Shown: positions 39,803-47,555 of the stretch, one piece after another
Numbering within the stretch: the stretch's first letter is position 1
How the letters are laid out: every line of letters begins with the position of its first letter
DNA from: Modestobacter lapidis
Lineage (GTDB): Bacteria; Actinomycetota; Actinomycetes; Mycobacteriales; Geodermatophilaceae
Assembly: GCA_019779905.1 (NCBI GenBank)
Contig: JABAKE010000016.1
Span: forward strand, 37,132 to 101,131
Direction of reading: 5' to 3'
DNA length: 64,000 bases
Translations under genes and position numbers: made by a program
The notes under the pieces: generated by a model
What the model saw: the letters and a program-made list of their open reading frames with translations, nothing else
Database searches by the model: none
What the model was told of the DNA's origin: nothing

Positions 39803-40431
39803 GCGCGCGCGAGGACGTCCTGGGGCGCATCCGGCAGGCTCTCGGGCCCGATCGGACGGCGCCGGCCGAGGTGGCCCGCGACTACCGGCACAGCGACGGG
39901 CGCCCTGCCGGCGACCCGGGGCTGCTCGACCTGCTCGTCGACCGGGTCGAGGACTACCGCGCCTCGGTGCTGCGCTGCGGTCCCGGCGAGGTGGCCGGCA
40001 CGGTCGCCGCCGCGCTGGACCAGGGGATGGGGGCGGGCTGGGCGCCGGGCGACGTCGTCGTCGCGCCGGGGCTGCCCGAGGAGTGGCGGCCGCCGGGCAG
40101 CGACGTGGACGACGACCGCCCACCCGTGCAGCTGGCCGACCGGTCGGCCGCGGTGACCGCGGTCGCCGTGGCCATCGCCGAGACCGGCACGCTGGTGCTC
40201 GACGGCTCACCGGCGTGCGGGCGGCGCGCGCTGTCCCTGCTGCCCGACTGCCTGGTCTGCGTCGTGCGCACCGACCAGGTCGTGGGCAGCGTCCCGGAGG
40301 CGCTGGCCCGGCTGGACCCGCTGCGCCCGCTGACCATGGTCAGCGGTCCGTCGGCGACCAGCGACATCGAGCTGCAGCGGGTGGAGGGCGTGCACGGCCC
40401 CCGTACGTTGATGGTGGTCCTGGTCGCGTAG
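39799..40431 (+). CDS. lutC: Lactate utilisation protein LutC
   Basis: A 210-residue DUF162/LUD domain protein. It opens with SAREDVLGRIRQALG, has an alpha/beta core with AIAETGTLVLDG near 115-127, VVRTDQVVGSVPEAL and the closing GPSATSDIELQRVEGVHGPRTL, all typical of LutC (YkgG). It completes the LutABC complex for growth on lactate. The divergent or upstream regulator LutR (GntR type) is not next to the operon. Its stop is convergent with the LCP gene and is followed by hairpin repeat copy 5, which belongs by orientation to the LCP gene. Confidence 0.95.
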   Translation: MSAREDVLGRIRQALGPDRTAPAEVARDYRHSDGRPAGDPGLLDLLVDRVEDYRASVLRCGPGEVAGTVAAALDQGMGAGWAPGDVVVAPGLPEEWRPPGSDVDDDRPPVQLADRSAAVTAVAVAIAETGTLVLDGSPACGRRALSLLPDCLVCVVRTDQVVGSVPEALARLDPLRPLTMVSGPSATSDIELQRVEGVHGPRTLMVVLVA

Positions 40432-40437
40432 CGGCGC

Positions 40438-40495
40438 GGCCCCGTCCAGAGGCTCGCCCCGAGCGTGCGAGGGGTGAGGGGGACGGGGTCCTTCT
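40438..40495 (-). repeat. Stop-proximal hairpin repeat, copy 5
   Basis: Read on the minus strand it begins at the base after the TGA of the LCP gene. The outer stem is CCCCGTCC with GGACGGGG. The inner stem on the plus strand is CTCGCCCC with GGGGTGAG, with one G-T pair, and the gene-sense loop is TCGCACGCTC, the same as in copy 1. It fills almost the whole gap between the convergent lutC and LCP genes. Confidence 0.8.
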
Positions 40496-42172
40496 TCAGC
40501 CGCCGCGCGTCGGCGGCTCCCCCTCGGCCAGCGCTGCCGCCGCCTCGACCGGGTCGTACGCGCAGGCGTCGCCGACCTCGCTGACCACGCCGGCGTCCGG
40601 CGGCGGGGCGGGCTGCTCCGGCGCCGGCCCGGCGTCGTCCACCGGTGGAGCCGGCACCAGTGCCTCCTGCACCAGGGCCCGGATCCGGTCGTAGTCGGGG
40701 TAGGCGGGATCGATGACCGTGTCGTCGAAGACGACGCTGCGGATCTCGGCGTCCTTGACCCGGAGGGCCAGCTCGGCCACGTCGCCCAGCACCCGCGCCG
40801 GGATGTCGGTGCTCACGATGTCCTGGGTGGTCGCGGCCAGCTCGCGGTACTGCGACAGCAGCGTCATCGGGTCGGCCGCCGCCACGATGGCGTCGATCAC
40901 GCACCGCTGCCGGTCCATCCGCATGTAGTCGGACTGCCCGAAGCGGCCGCGGGCGAAGTCGAGCGCCCGGGTCCCGTCCAGGTGCTGGTCCGGCCCGGGG
41001 GCGATGTAGTCGTCGGGGAGGATCCCGATCGTCGGCTCGCCACCGATCGGGACGTAGTAGTTGACGTTCACGGTGATCCCGCCGAGGGCGTCGATCAGCC
41101 GGCTGAAGCCCTCGAGGTTGACCAGCACGTAGTAGTCGATGTGCAGACCGAGCGCCTCGCCGACGCCGAGCTTGAGGAAGTCCGCCCCGGGGTCGGTGGT
41201 CGGGCCCAGGACGTCGGGGTACCAGGCCGGGCCGTTGCGGTAGACGGCGTTGAGCAGGCTCTCGGACTCCGACCCGGCATCGAAGCCGTCGGGGTACACC
41301 TCGGCGAGCGGGCTGTCGGCCGGGAACGGGAGCTCCTGCAGGTTGCGCGGCAGGCTGAACAGCGTCGTCCGGCCGGTGTCGGTCTGTACGTTCGCGACGA
41401 TGACGGTGTCGGTCCGGACACCCTCACGCCCCTCACCGCCGTCCCCGCCCAGCAGCAGCACGTTGATCGACTCCCGCCCGGCGAAGGGGTCGGCCGGGTC
41501 CTCCGGCTCGACCACGGTCGCGCTCTCCCGGTCGGCGAAGACGGTGTCGACCAGGTCACGCTGGGCAGCGGCCAGCTGCACGACGAGCACGGCGGGCGCG
41601 ACGACGGCCGCGCAGAGCGCCACGACGAGCACCCCGCCCAGCGCCTGCTGCCAGCCCCGGATGCGCCGCGGCAGCAGCGACCGGTAACTGGCGACGACGA
41701 CGGCCACCCAGGCCAGCGCGGCCAGGGCCACCCCGCCGGCCAGCCAGAGCAGCGCCGAGGAGTCGACGGCGACCCGCAGCAGCACCCCCCGCTGCCCGGC
41801 CACCGCCAGGTAGCCGCCGCCCGCGGCGAGCAGCAGAAAGAGCGCGAGGACGACCCCGCCGATCCGGCGCCTGCCGGCGGCGAGGAAACCCGCGCCCGGG
41901 AGCGCCGCACCGAGTACGGTGAACGCGAGGGCCCGGCCGAAGCCGCGCGGCCGGGCGCCGCGGGCGGCCGCGGACGCACCCCCGGCAGGCTGGGCCGGCG
42001 TCGTCGGGTCGGGGGCGCGGCCGGATCGAGGCTCACCGGGGACGCCGGCGCTGCCGGCCGGCCCGGTGCCGGCGCGCGCGGACCACGGCCGGCGGCGCGA
42101 GCCCGGCCGGTCGTCGGACGTCACGGTCGGTGGCCCCGCCTTCCGCTCCTGGTCATCCGGCCATGATCGCAC
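40496..42172 (-). CDS. LytR-CpsA-Psr family glycopolymer transferase
   Basis: A 558-residue membrane-anchored LCP protein, which attaches teichoic acid-like or arabinogalactan-type polymers to peptidoglycan. A proline/arginine-rich cytoplasmic N-terminus is followed by four hydrophobic segments (about 80-215). That is more than the single anchor usual for the family. The extracellular LCP domain shows INVLLLGGDGGE, VRTDTVIVAN, SLPRNLQELPF, LINLEGFSRLIDALGG-like LVNLEGFSRLIDALGGI, and the arginines of FARGRFGQSDYMRMDRQ. A proline-rich tail ends the protein. Starts at 42172 (GTG) and 42124 (GTG) are both possible. It is divergent from the desaturase gene. Confidence 0.88.
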   Translation of the reverse strand: MRSWPDDQERKAGPPTVTSDDRPGSRRRPWSARAGTGPAGSAGVPGEPRSGRAPDPTTPAQPAGGASAAARGARPRGFGRALAFTVLGAALPGAGFLAAGRRRIGGVVLALFLLLAAGGGYLAVAGQRGVLLRVAVDSSALLWLAGGVALAALAWVAVVVASYRSLLPRRIRGWQQALGGVLVVALCAAVVAPAVLVVQLAAAQRDLVDTVFADRESATVVEPEDPADPFAGRESINVLLLGGDGGEGREGVRTDTVIVANVQTDTGRTTLFSLPRNLQELPFPADSPLAEVYPDGFDAGSESESLLNAVYRNGPAWYPDVLGPTTDPGADFLKLGVGEALGLHIDYYVLVNLEGFSRLIDALGGITVNVNYYVPIGGEPTIGILPDDYIAPGPDQHLDGTRALDFARGRFGQSDYMRMDRQRCVIDAIVAAADPMTLLSQYRELAATTQDIVSTDIPARVLGDVAELALRVKDAEIRSVVFDDTVIDPAYPDYDRIRALVQEALVPAPPVDDAGPAPEQPAPPPDAGVVSEVGDACAYDPVEAAAALAEGEPPTRGG

Positions 42173-42374
42173 TCATCGGCGCCCTCAGCAGGCGCCCAGG
42201 CCAGGCCCTCACTCCCGCGGGAACGGCGCGCACGAGCCCTCCGGCCGGTCCACCCACCGACGCGGTGCGGCGTCACTGCGCGTGCCCGGCCCGCCGCCCA
42301 GGACGGCGTTCGGCCTGCATGCCGGGCAGCTCATCGGGGTAGTGAACCTCAACACGCCCGGACCGCAGCGCGGG

Positions 42375-42388
42375 TTACGGTCCCGTAA
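42375..42388 (+). promoter_or_regulatory. Candidate operator in desaturase promoter
   Basis: TTACGGTCCCGTAA is a 14-base palindrome with perfect 6-base arms. A degenerate second site, TTACGACACCGTAG, follows 2 bases later (42391-42404). They lie 23-52 bases before the desaturase start, across the likely core promoter. Symmetry and spacing suit a TetR-type repressor. The rest of the 254-base gap to the LCP gene shows nothing recognised. Confidence 0.55.
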
Positions 42389-42426
42389 GTTACGACACCG
42401 TAGGTAATTGGACCAGGGAGGCCCTC

Positions 42427-43386
42427 GTGTCCCAGACATCGCCGCACGGCGGACTGCTCGCCGAGCTCGAGCCGGTCGTGGAGCAGAACCTGAACCGGCA
42501 CCTGGCTCTCGCCCAGGAGTGGCACCCACACGACTACGTGCCCTGGTCAGAGGGCCGGGACTTCGCCTTCCTCGGCGGCGAGGACTGGGCTCCGGAGCAG
42601 TCCCGGCTGGACGAGACGGCGAAGGCCGCCATGATCACCAACCTGCTCACCGAGGACAACCTGCCCAGCTACCACCGGGAGATCGCCACCCAGTTCGGGC
42701 AGGACGGCGCGTGGGGCACCTGGGTCGGCCGCTGGACGGCGGAGGAGAACCGGCACGGCATCGCCATGCGCGACTACCTCATCGTCACCCGGGGCGTCGA
42801 CCCCGTCGAGCTGGAACGGGCCCGGATGGACTACATGACGTCCGGCTACGACTCCGGCGACAAGACCCCGCTCGAGGCGGTCACCTACGTCTCGTTCCAG
42901 GAGCTGGCCACCCGGGTGAGCCACCGCAACACCGGGAAGGCCACCGGCGACCCGATCGCCGACAAGATGCTCGCCCGCATCTCCAAGGACGAGAACCTGC
43001 ACATGGTCTTCTACCGCAACCTCGTGGCTGCGGCGTTCGAGATCGCCCCGGACGAGACTATGCAGGCCGTCGCCCAGGAGGTCATGCACTTCGAGATGCC
43101 CGGAGCCACGATGGCCGGCTTCCGGAAGAACTCGATGATCATCGCCAAGGCCGGCATCTACGACCTGCGGCTGCACCACGACGAGGTGGTCCAGCCGGTG
43201 CTGCGTGCCTGGGAGGTCTTCGAGCGCACGAACCTCGGCCCGGAGGGCGAGAAGGCCCGCGAGGACCTCGCCGCCTTCCTGACCGGCCTCGACGCGCAGG
43301 CGACGAAGTTCGTGGAGAGCCGCGAACGGATGCGCGCCCGCGTGCAGGCCCGGTCCGACGACGCGATCGCGCCCCTCGCCCAGTAG
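42427..43386 (+). CDS. Acyl-ACP desaturase (DesA-type)
   Basis: A 319-residue soluble di-iron desaturase that puts a double bond into acyl chains carried on ACP. The di-iron ligands are visible: E107 and H110 in EENRHG, a glutamate in SFQELATRVSH near 158, and KDENLHMVFY near 190 with E and H. Overall it matches DesA1/DesA2 of mycobacteria. The GTG at 42427 has GGGAGG five bases upstream. A palindromic operator-like site at 42375 suggests control by a lipid-sensing repressor, typical for desaturase genes but not shown here. Confidence 0.93.
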   Translation: MSQTSPHGGLLAELEPVVEQNLNRHLALAQEWHPHDYVPWSEGRDFAFLGGEDWAPEQSRLDETAKAAMITNLLTEDNLPSYHREIATQFGQDGAWGTWVGRWTAEENRHGIAMRDYLIVTRGVDPVELERARMDYMTSGYDSGDKTPLEAVTYVSFQELATRVSHRNTGKATGDPIADKMLARISKDENLHMVFYRNLVAAAFEIAPDETMQAVAQEVMHFEMPGATMAGFRKNSMIIAKAGIYDLRLHHDEVVQPVLRAWEVFERTNLGPEGEKAREDLAAFLTGLDAQATKFVESRERMRARVQARSDDAIAPLAQ

Positions 43387-43432
43387 CGGGACCGGAAGGG
43401 GGCCGGGTCGACGTCACCTAGGGTGCTTCCCC

Positions 43433-44236
43433 GTGCGCCTGGCCACCTGGAACGTCAACTCCATCCGCAGCCGTGCCGACCGCGTCGCCGCCTGGCTGCA
43501 GCGCAGCGACGTCGACGTGCTGGCCCTGCAGGAGACCAAGTGCCGCGACGACCAGTTCCCGGAGGCCCGCTTCCGGGACCTCGGTTACGAGGTGGCGCAC
43601 GTCGGCCACTCGCAGTGGAACGGGGTCGCGCTGCTGTCGCGGGTCGGCCTGTCCGACGTCCAGGTCGGCTTCCCCGGCGTGCCGGCGTGGGCCGCCAAGG
43701 AGGGCCTGGACCCGGCCCCCGAGGCCCGTGCGCTGGGCGCCACCTGCGGTGGCGTCCGGCTGTGGAGCCTGTACGTGCCCAACGGCCGGCAGCTCGGTGA
43801 CCCGCACTACGACTACAAGCTGGCCTGGCTGGAGGCCCTGCGGGTGGCGGCCGGCGGCTGGCTGACCGAGGACGCCGAGGCCCAGGTCGCCCTGGTCGGC
43901 GACTGGAACATCGCTCCGCAGGACGACGACGTCTGGGACGTCTCGCTGTTCACCCACTCCACGCACGTCAGCGAGCCCGAGCGGGCCGCCTTCCGCGGGG
44001 TGGTCGACGCGGGGTACGCCGACCTCGTCCGGCCCTACACCCCAGGACCGGGTGTCTACACCTACTGGGACTACACGCAGCTCCGCTTCCCGCGCCGGGA
44101 GGGCATGCGGATCGACTTCGTGCTCGGCTCCCCTGCCCTGGAACGCCGGGTATGCGGCGCGCGCATCGACCGGGAGGAGCGCAAGGGCAAGGGCGCCAGC
44201 GACCACGCGCCCGTCGTGGTCGACCTGGCCGACTGA
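43433..44236 (+). CDS. xthA: Exodeoxyribonuclease III
   Basis: A 267-residue EEP-fold nuclease acting as AP endonuclease and 3'-5' exonuclease in base excision repair. Catalytic segments are TWNVNSIRSR near 5, LQETKCRDDQFP with the metal-binding glutamate near 34, SLYVPNGR, GDWNIAP, RIDFVLGS near 228, and the final SDHAPVVVDL with the catalytic histidine. The GTG at 43433 has TAGGGT 14 bases upstream, so it is probably leaderless. Hairpin repeat copy 6 follows its stop. Confidence 0.95.
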   Translation: MRLATWNVNSIRSRADRVAAWLQRSDVDVLALQETKCRDDQFPEARFRDLGYEVAHVGHSQWNGVALLSRVGLSDVQVGFPGVPAWAAKEGLDPAPEARALGATCGGVRLWSLYVPNGRQLGDPHYDYKLAWLEALRVAAGGWLTEDAEAQVALVGDWNIAPQDDDVWDVSLFTHSTHVSEPERAAFRGVVDAGYADLVRPYTPGPGVYTYWDYTQLRFPRREGMRIDFVLGSPALERRVCGARIDREERKGKGASDHAPVVVDLAD

Positions 44237-44303
44237 AAGAGGACCACCCCTTCCCCCCACGCCTCGCAGGCTCGGCGCGGGCCCCTGAAGGGTGGCCGTT
44301 CCA
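44237..44303 (+). repeat. Stop-proximal hairpin repeat, copy 6 (long variant)
   Basis: Starts at the base after the xthA stop codon. The outer stem is CCACCCCTT with AAGGGTGG (one bulged base). The inner stem is CCCACGCC with GGCGCGGG, one A-C mismatch in the sense strand, which is G-T on the other strand. The loop is TCGCAGGCTC. It is nearly identical to copy 4 after moaD, and the two share the extension GCCGTTCCA at the 3' end. Confidence 0.82.
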
Positions 44304-44308
44304 GGACG

Positions 44309-45190
44309 TCACCGGGCCTGGGCGGCCTGCGCCCTGCCGGGCCACAGCGCCTCGAGCGCGTCGGCGGTCTCCTCCCGGAAGTCGACGGCGGCACCCACCG
44401 TGCACGGCATCTCGGTCTCGTCACCCGGCTGGTCCTCGCGCACGTCGCCGACCACCACGGTGATGTTGTCGGTGGGCGGGCCGGCCAGCGCGGCCTCGCG
44501 CAGCGCGGCGGCGGCCTCGGCCGGGGTGCCGGCGTCGGCCAGCAGCTGCCGGATCCGGTCGGGGCGGACGACGTCGGACAGCCCGTCGGAGCACACCATC
44601 AACCGGTCCCCCACCTGGGCGTTCAGCCGGACGAGGTCGAGCCCGGCCAGGTCGTCGTCCCCACCGCCGTGCAGGGCCGCGTACACCGCGGAGCGCTGCG
44701 GGTGCACCCGCGCCTCCTCCGGGGTGAGCTCGCCGGCGTCGATCATCGCCTGCACGAGGGTGTGGTCGGTGGTGACCTGCACGAGGACGCCGTTCCGGAG
44801 CTGGTAGCCGCGCGAGTCGCCGATGTGCGCCAGCAGCAGCCCCTCCCCGTCCGCGTAGACGGCGGTCATCGTCGTCGCCATGCTGCGCAGCCGCGGCCGT
44901 TCGGTGTAGGCAGCGCGGATCCGTTCGTTGGCGCCGGCCACCACCCGGAGCAGGTCCGTCGCGCCCGCACCCGGAACTCCACGGCGGGCCCGGCCGCCCC
45001 CGGGCGCCAGCCCGATCCCCATCGGGGCGAGCCAGTTGACGACGAGCGAGGACGCCACCGCGCCGCCGACGTTGCCGCCGACCCCGTCGGCGATGGCGAT
45101 CATCAACGGCGCCGCGTGCGCCGAGTCCTGGTTGTCCGGACGTGGACCGGTGGTCGACACCGCCGCCGATTCCAGGACGAGCACCAGCAC
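44309..45190 (-). CDS. PP2C-type protein phosphatase
   Basis: A 293-residue PPM/PP2C serine/threonine phosphatase. Metal-binding and catalytic segments are RPDNQDSAH near 18-26, IADGVGGNVGG near 32-42, HIGDSRGYQL near 120-129, VTTDHTLVQ, CSDGLSDVV near 200-208 and TDNITVVVG near 247. It dephosphorylates partners of eukaryotic-like kinases or anti-sigma pathway proteins. No kinase or FHA gene is adjacent, so the target is unknown. GGGAGG lies 3-9 bases before the two possible GTG starts. The 143 bases to the divergent yaaA gene hold nothing recognised except the yaaA -10 box. Confidence 0.9.
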   Translation of the reverse strand: MLVLVLESAAVSTTGPRPDNQDSAHAAPLMIAIADGVGGNVGGAVASSLVVNWLAPMGIGLAPGGGRARRGVPGAGATDLLRVVAGANERIRAAYTERPRLRSMATTMTAVYADGEGLLLAHIGDSRGYQLRNGVLVQVTTDHTLVQAMIDAGELTPEEARVHPQRSAVYAALHGGGDDDLAGLDLVRLNAQVGDRLMVCSDGLSDVVRPDRIRQLLADAGTPAEAAAALREAALAGPPTDNITVVVGDVREDQPGDETEMPCTVGAAVDFREETADALEALWPGRAQAAQAR

Positions 45191-45333
45191 ACCTCCCGAC
45201 CGGCCGAGGGGTTCGAGCCGCAGTTGAGCAGCGACGTTAGATCACCGCGCCGCCCTGCGCGTCGGCGACGCGGTGGGCGCGGCGCCGACGGCCTCGCCCG
45301 CGGCGCCGGTGCGGGTGCCTACTGTTGCCTCCC

Positions 45334-46086
45334 GTGCTCGTACTGCTGCCCCCGTCGGAGACCAAGCACCCCGGTGGCACCGGCCCCGCGCTGGACCTCG
45401 ACGCCCTCACCGCGCCCGAACTGACCCCCGTCCGGGAAAGGGTCGCCGACGCCCTGGCGGGCCTGGCCGGTGACGTCCCCGCCGCCCGCGCCGCGCTCGG
45501 CCTCTCCCCCGCCCAGGACGACGAGATCGCCCGGAACGCCGCCCTGCGCACCAGCGCCACCCTGCCGGCCATCGAGCGGTACACCGGCGTGCTCTACGAC
45601 GCCCTGGACGTCCGGTCGCTGACCCGCGCGCAGCGACGCCGCGCCGCGCGGCGGCTCGCCGTCGGCTCGGCGCTGTTCGGGCTGGTCCGGGCGGAGGACC
45701 CGATCCCGGCCTACCGGCTGTCCGCCGGCTCGTCGCTGCCCGGTCTCCCGTCGCTGCGGACGCTGTGGAAGCCGGTGCTGACACCGGTGCTCGAAGCGGA
45801 CGGCGACCTCGTCGTCGATCTGCGGTCCGGGGCCTACGCCGAGCTGGCCCCGGCCCCCGGCGCGGTGACCGTCCAGGTGCTCAGCGAGCGGTCCGACGGC
45901 ACCCGCGCGGTGGTCAGCCACTTCAACAAGGCGCACAAGGGCCGGCTCGCCCGGCTGCTGGCGACCACCACCGGCGAGCCGGACACCGTCGTCCGGCTCC
46001 GGGGCCTGCTCCGCCGGGCGGGGTTGCACGTGGAACACGACTCCGCGGACGGACCACAGGGCACCCGGCTCACGCTGGTCGTCTGA
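45334..46086 (+). CDS. yaaA: Peroxide stress protein YaaA
   Basis: A 250-residue DUF328/YaaA protein. The N-terminus LVLLPPSETKHPGG and the C-terminal basic SHFNKAHKGRLARLL are the family signatures; the latter forms a DNA-binding-like helix-hairpin-helix patch. In E. coli YaaA lowers free iron and DNA damage under peroxide stress. GTG 45334 is chosen because TACTGT begins 14 bases upstream, fitting a leaderless transcript; a TTG at 45325 is in frame but less likely. It is followed by the amidase gene after 38 bases. Confidence 0.9.
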   Translation: MLVLLPPSETKHPGGTGPALDLDALTAPELTPVRERVADALAGLAGDVPAARAALGLSPAQDDEIARNAALRTSATLPAIERYTGVLYDALDVRSLTRAQRRRAARRLAVGSALFGLVRAEDPIPAYRLSAGSSLPGLPSLRTLWKPVLTPVLEADGDLVVDLRSGAYAELAPAPGAVTVQVLSERSDGTRAVVSHFNKAHKGRLARLLATTTGEPDTVVRLRGLLRRAGLHVEHDSADGPQGTRLTLVV

Positions 46087-46124
46087 CTGCTCGCCGCGCG
46101 ACGGGCTCCACTACCGTCGCCGGG

Positions 46125-47555
46125 GTGGACAGCAGCGACGACCTCTGCACCCGGCCGGCCACCGAACTGGCCGCGCTAGTCCGGCGCCGGGAGGTCTCGG
46201 CCCGCGAGCTGATGGATGCCCATCTCGACCGGATCGACCGGCTCGACCCGGGCATCAACGCCATCGTCACGCTGGATGCCGACGGTGCCCGGGCGGCGGC
46301 CGACGCCGCCGACGCCGCTCTCGCCGCCGGTGACCCGGTCGGCCCGCTGCACGGCCTGCCGGTCGCGCACAAGGACACCCACGTCACCGGGGGCATGCGG
46401 ACCACGTGGGGGTCGCCGCTGCACGCCGACACCGTGCCGGCCCGCGACGAGCTCGTGGTCGCCCGGCTCCGGGCGGCGGGCGCCATCCGGGTCGGCAAGA
46501 CCAACGTCCCGGAGTTCGCGGCCGGCTCGCACACGTTCAACACGCTGTTCGGCGCCACGCACAACCCCTACCGGCACGGTCTCTCCGCCGGCGGCTCCTC
46601 CGGCGGTGCGGCCGCCGCGCTCGCCGCCGGGCTGGTGCCGCTCGCCGAGGGCAGCGACATGGGCGGCTCGCTGCGCAACCCGGCGGCCTTCTGCAACGTC
46701 GTCGGGCTGCGCCCCACGCCCGGCCGGGTGCCCACCCACCCGGCAGCCAACGGCTGGTCGCAGCTGTCGGTGCAGGGGCCGCTGGGCCGCACGGTGGGCG
46801 ACGTCGCACTGACGCTCTCGGTGCTGGCCGGCCCCGATCCCCGGGTGCCGATCTCGCTCACCGACGACCCGGCCGGATTCGCCGCCCCGCTGCCCACCGA
46901 GCTGACCGGCCTGCGGGTCGCCTGGGCGCCCGACCTCGGCGGCCGGGTGACGGTCGACCCGGCGATCACCTCGGTGCTGCAGGCCTCGCGCGGGGTGTTC
47001 GAGGACCTGGGGGCCACCGTCGAGGACGCCTGCCCCGACCTCTCGGGGGCCGACGAGGTGTTCGGCACGCTGCGGGCCTGGGTGTTCGATTCGACGTTCG
47101 GCGCGATCGGCCGGCGCTCGCCGGACCTGCTCAAGGAGTCGATCCGCTGGAACGCCGAGCTGGGCGCGCAGCTCACCGGATCCGATCTGGCCCGCGCCGA
47201 GCAGCTGCACACGAGGCTGTACGAGCGGGTGGTCGGCTTCTTCGACCGCTACGACGTGCTGCTGGCCCCCACCACCCAGGTGCTGCCGTTCCCGGTCGAG
47301 CTCGAGTACCCGACCGAGATCGCCGGCGTGCACCAGGACAACTACCTGGAGTGGATGCGGTCCTGCACGCTGATCTCCGCGACCGGCTGCCCGGCGCTGT
47401 CGGTGCCCGGCGGCTTCACCCCCGACGGGCTGCCGGTCGGCCTGCAGGTGATCGGCGCCCCGCGGGCCGACCGGCGGCTGCTGGAGGTCGGGCACGCCTA
47501 CGAGCAGGCCACCGGCTTCGGCCGGCGGCGTCCCCAGCCGAGGAGCACCCCGTGA
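46125..47555 (+). CDS. Amidase-signature family amidase
   Basis: A 476-residue amidase-signature enzyme. The catalytic triad is in place: K83 (VAHKDTH), cis-serine S158 (SAGGSSGGAAA) and nucleophile S182 (GSDMGGSLRNPA). Length and the C-terminal ATGCPALSVPGGFTPDGLPVG-like segment agree with bacterial aryl- or aliphatic amidases. It is not GatA in context, since gatB and gatC are absent and stand-alone amidases of this length are common. TACCGT 13 bases before the GTG supports a leaderless start. The alpha-glucosidase gene overlaps its end by GTGA, an unusual pairing with no obvious metabolic sense. Confidence 0.9.
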   Translation: MDSSDDLCTRPATELAALVRRREVSARELMDAHLDRIDRLDPGINAIVTLDADGARAAADAADAALAAGDPVGPLHGLPVAHKDTHVTGGMRTTWGSPLHADTVPARDELVVARLRAAGAIRVGKTNVPEFAAGSHTFNTLFGATHNPYRHGLSAGGSSGGAAAALAAGLVPLAEGSDMGGSLRNPAAFCNVVGLRPTPGRVPTHPAANGWSQLSVQGPLGRTVGDVALTLSVLAGPDPRVPISLTDDPAGFAAPLPTELTGLRVAWAPDLGGRVTVDPAITSVLQASRGVFEDLGATVEDACPDLSGADEVFGTLRAWVFDSTFGAIGRRSPDLLKESIRWNAELGAQLTGSDLARAEQLHTRLYERVVGFFDRYDVLLAPTTQVLPFPVELEYPTEIAGVHQDNYLEWMRSCTLISATGCPALSVPGGFTPDGLPVGLQVIGAPRADRRLLEVGHAYEQATGFGRRRPQPRSTP

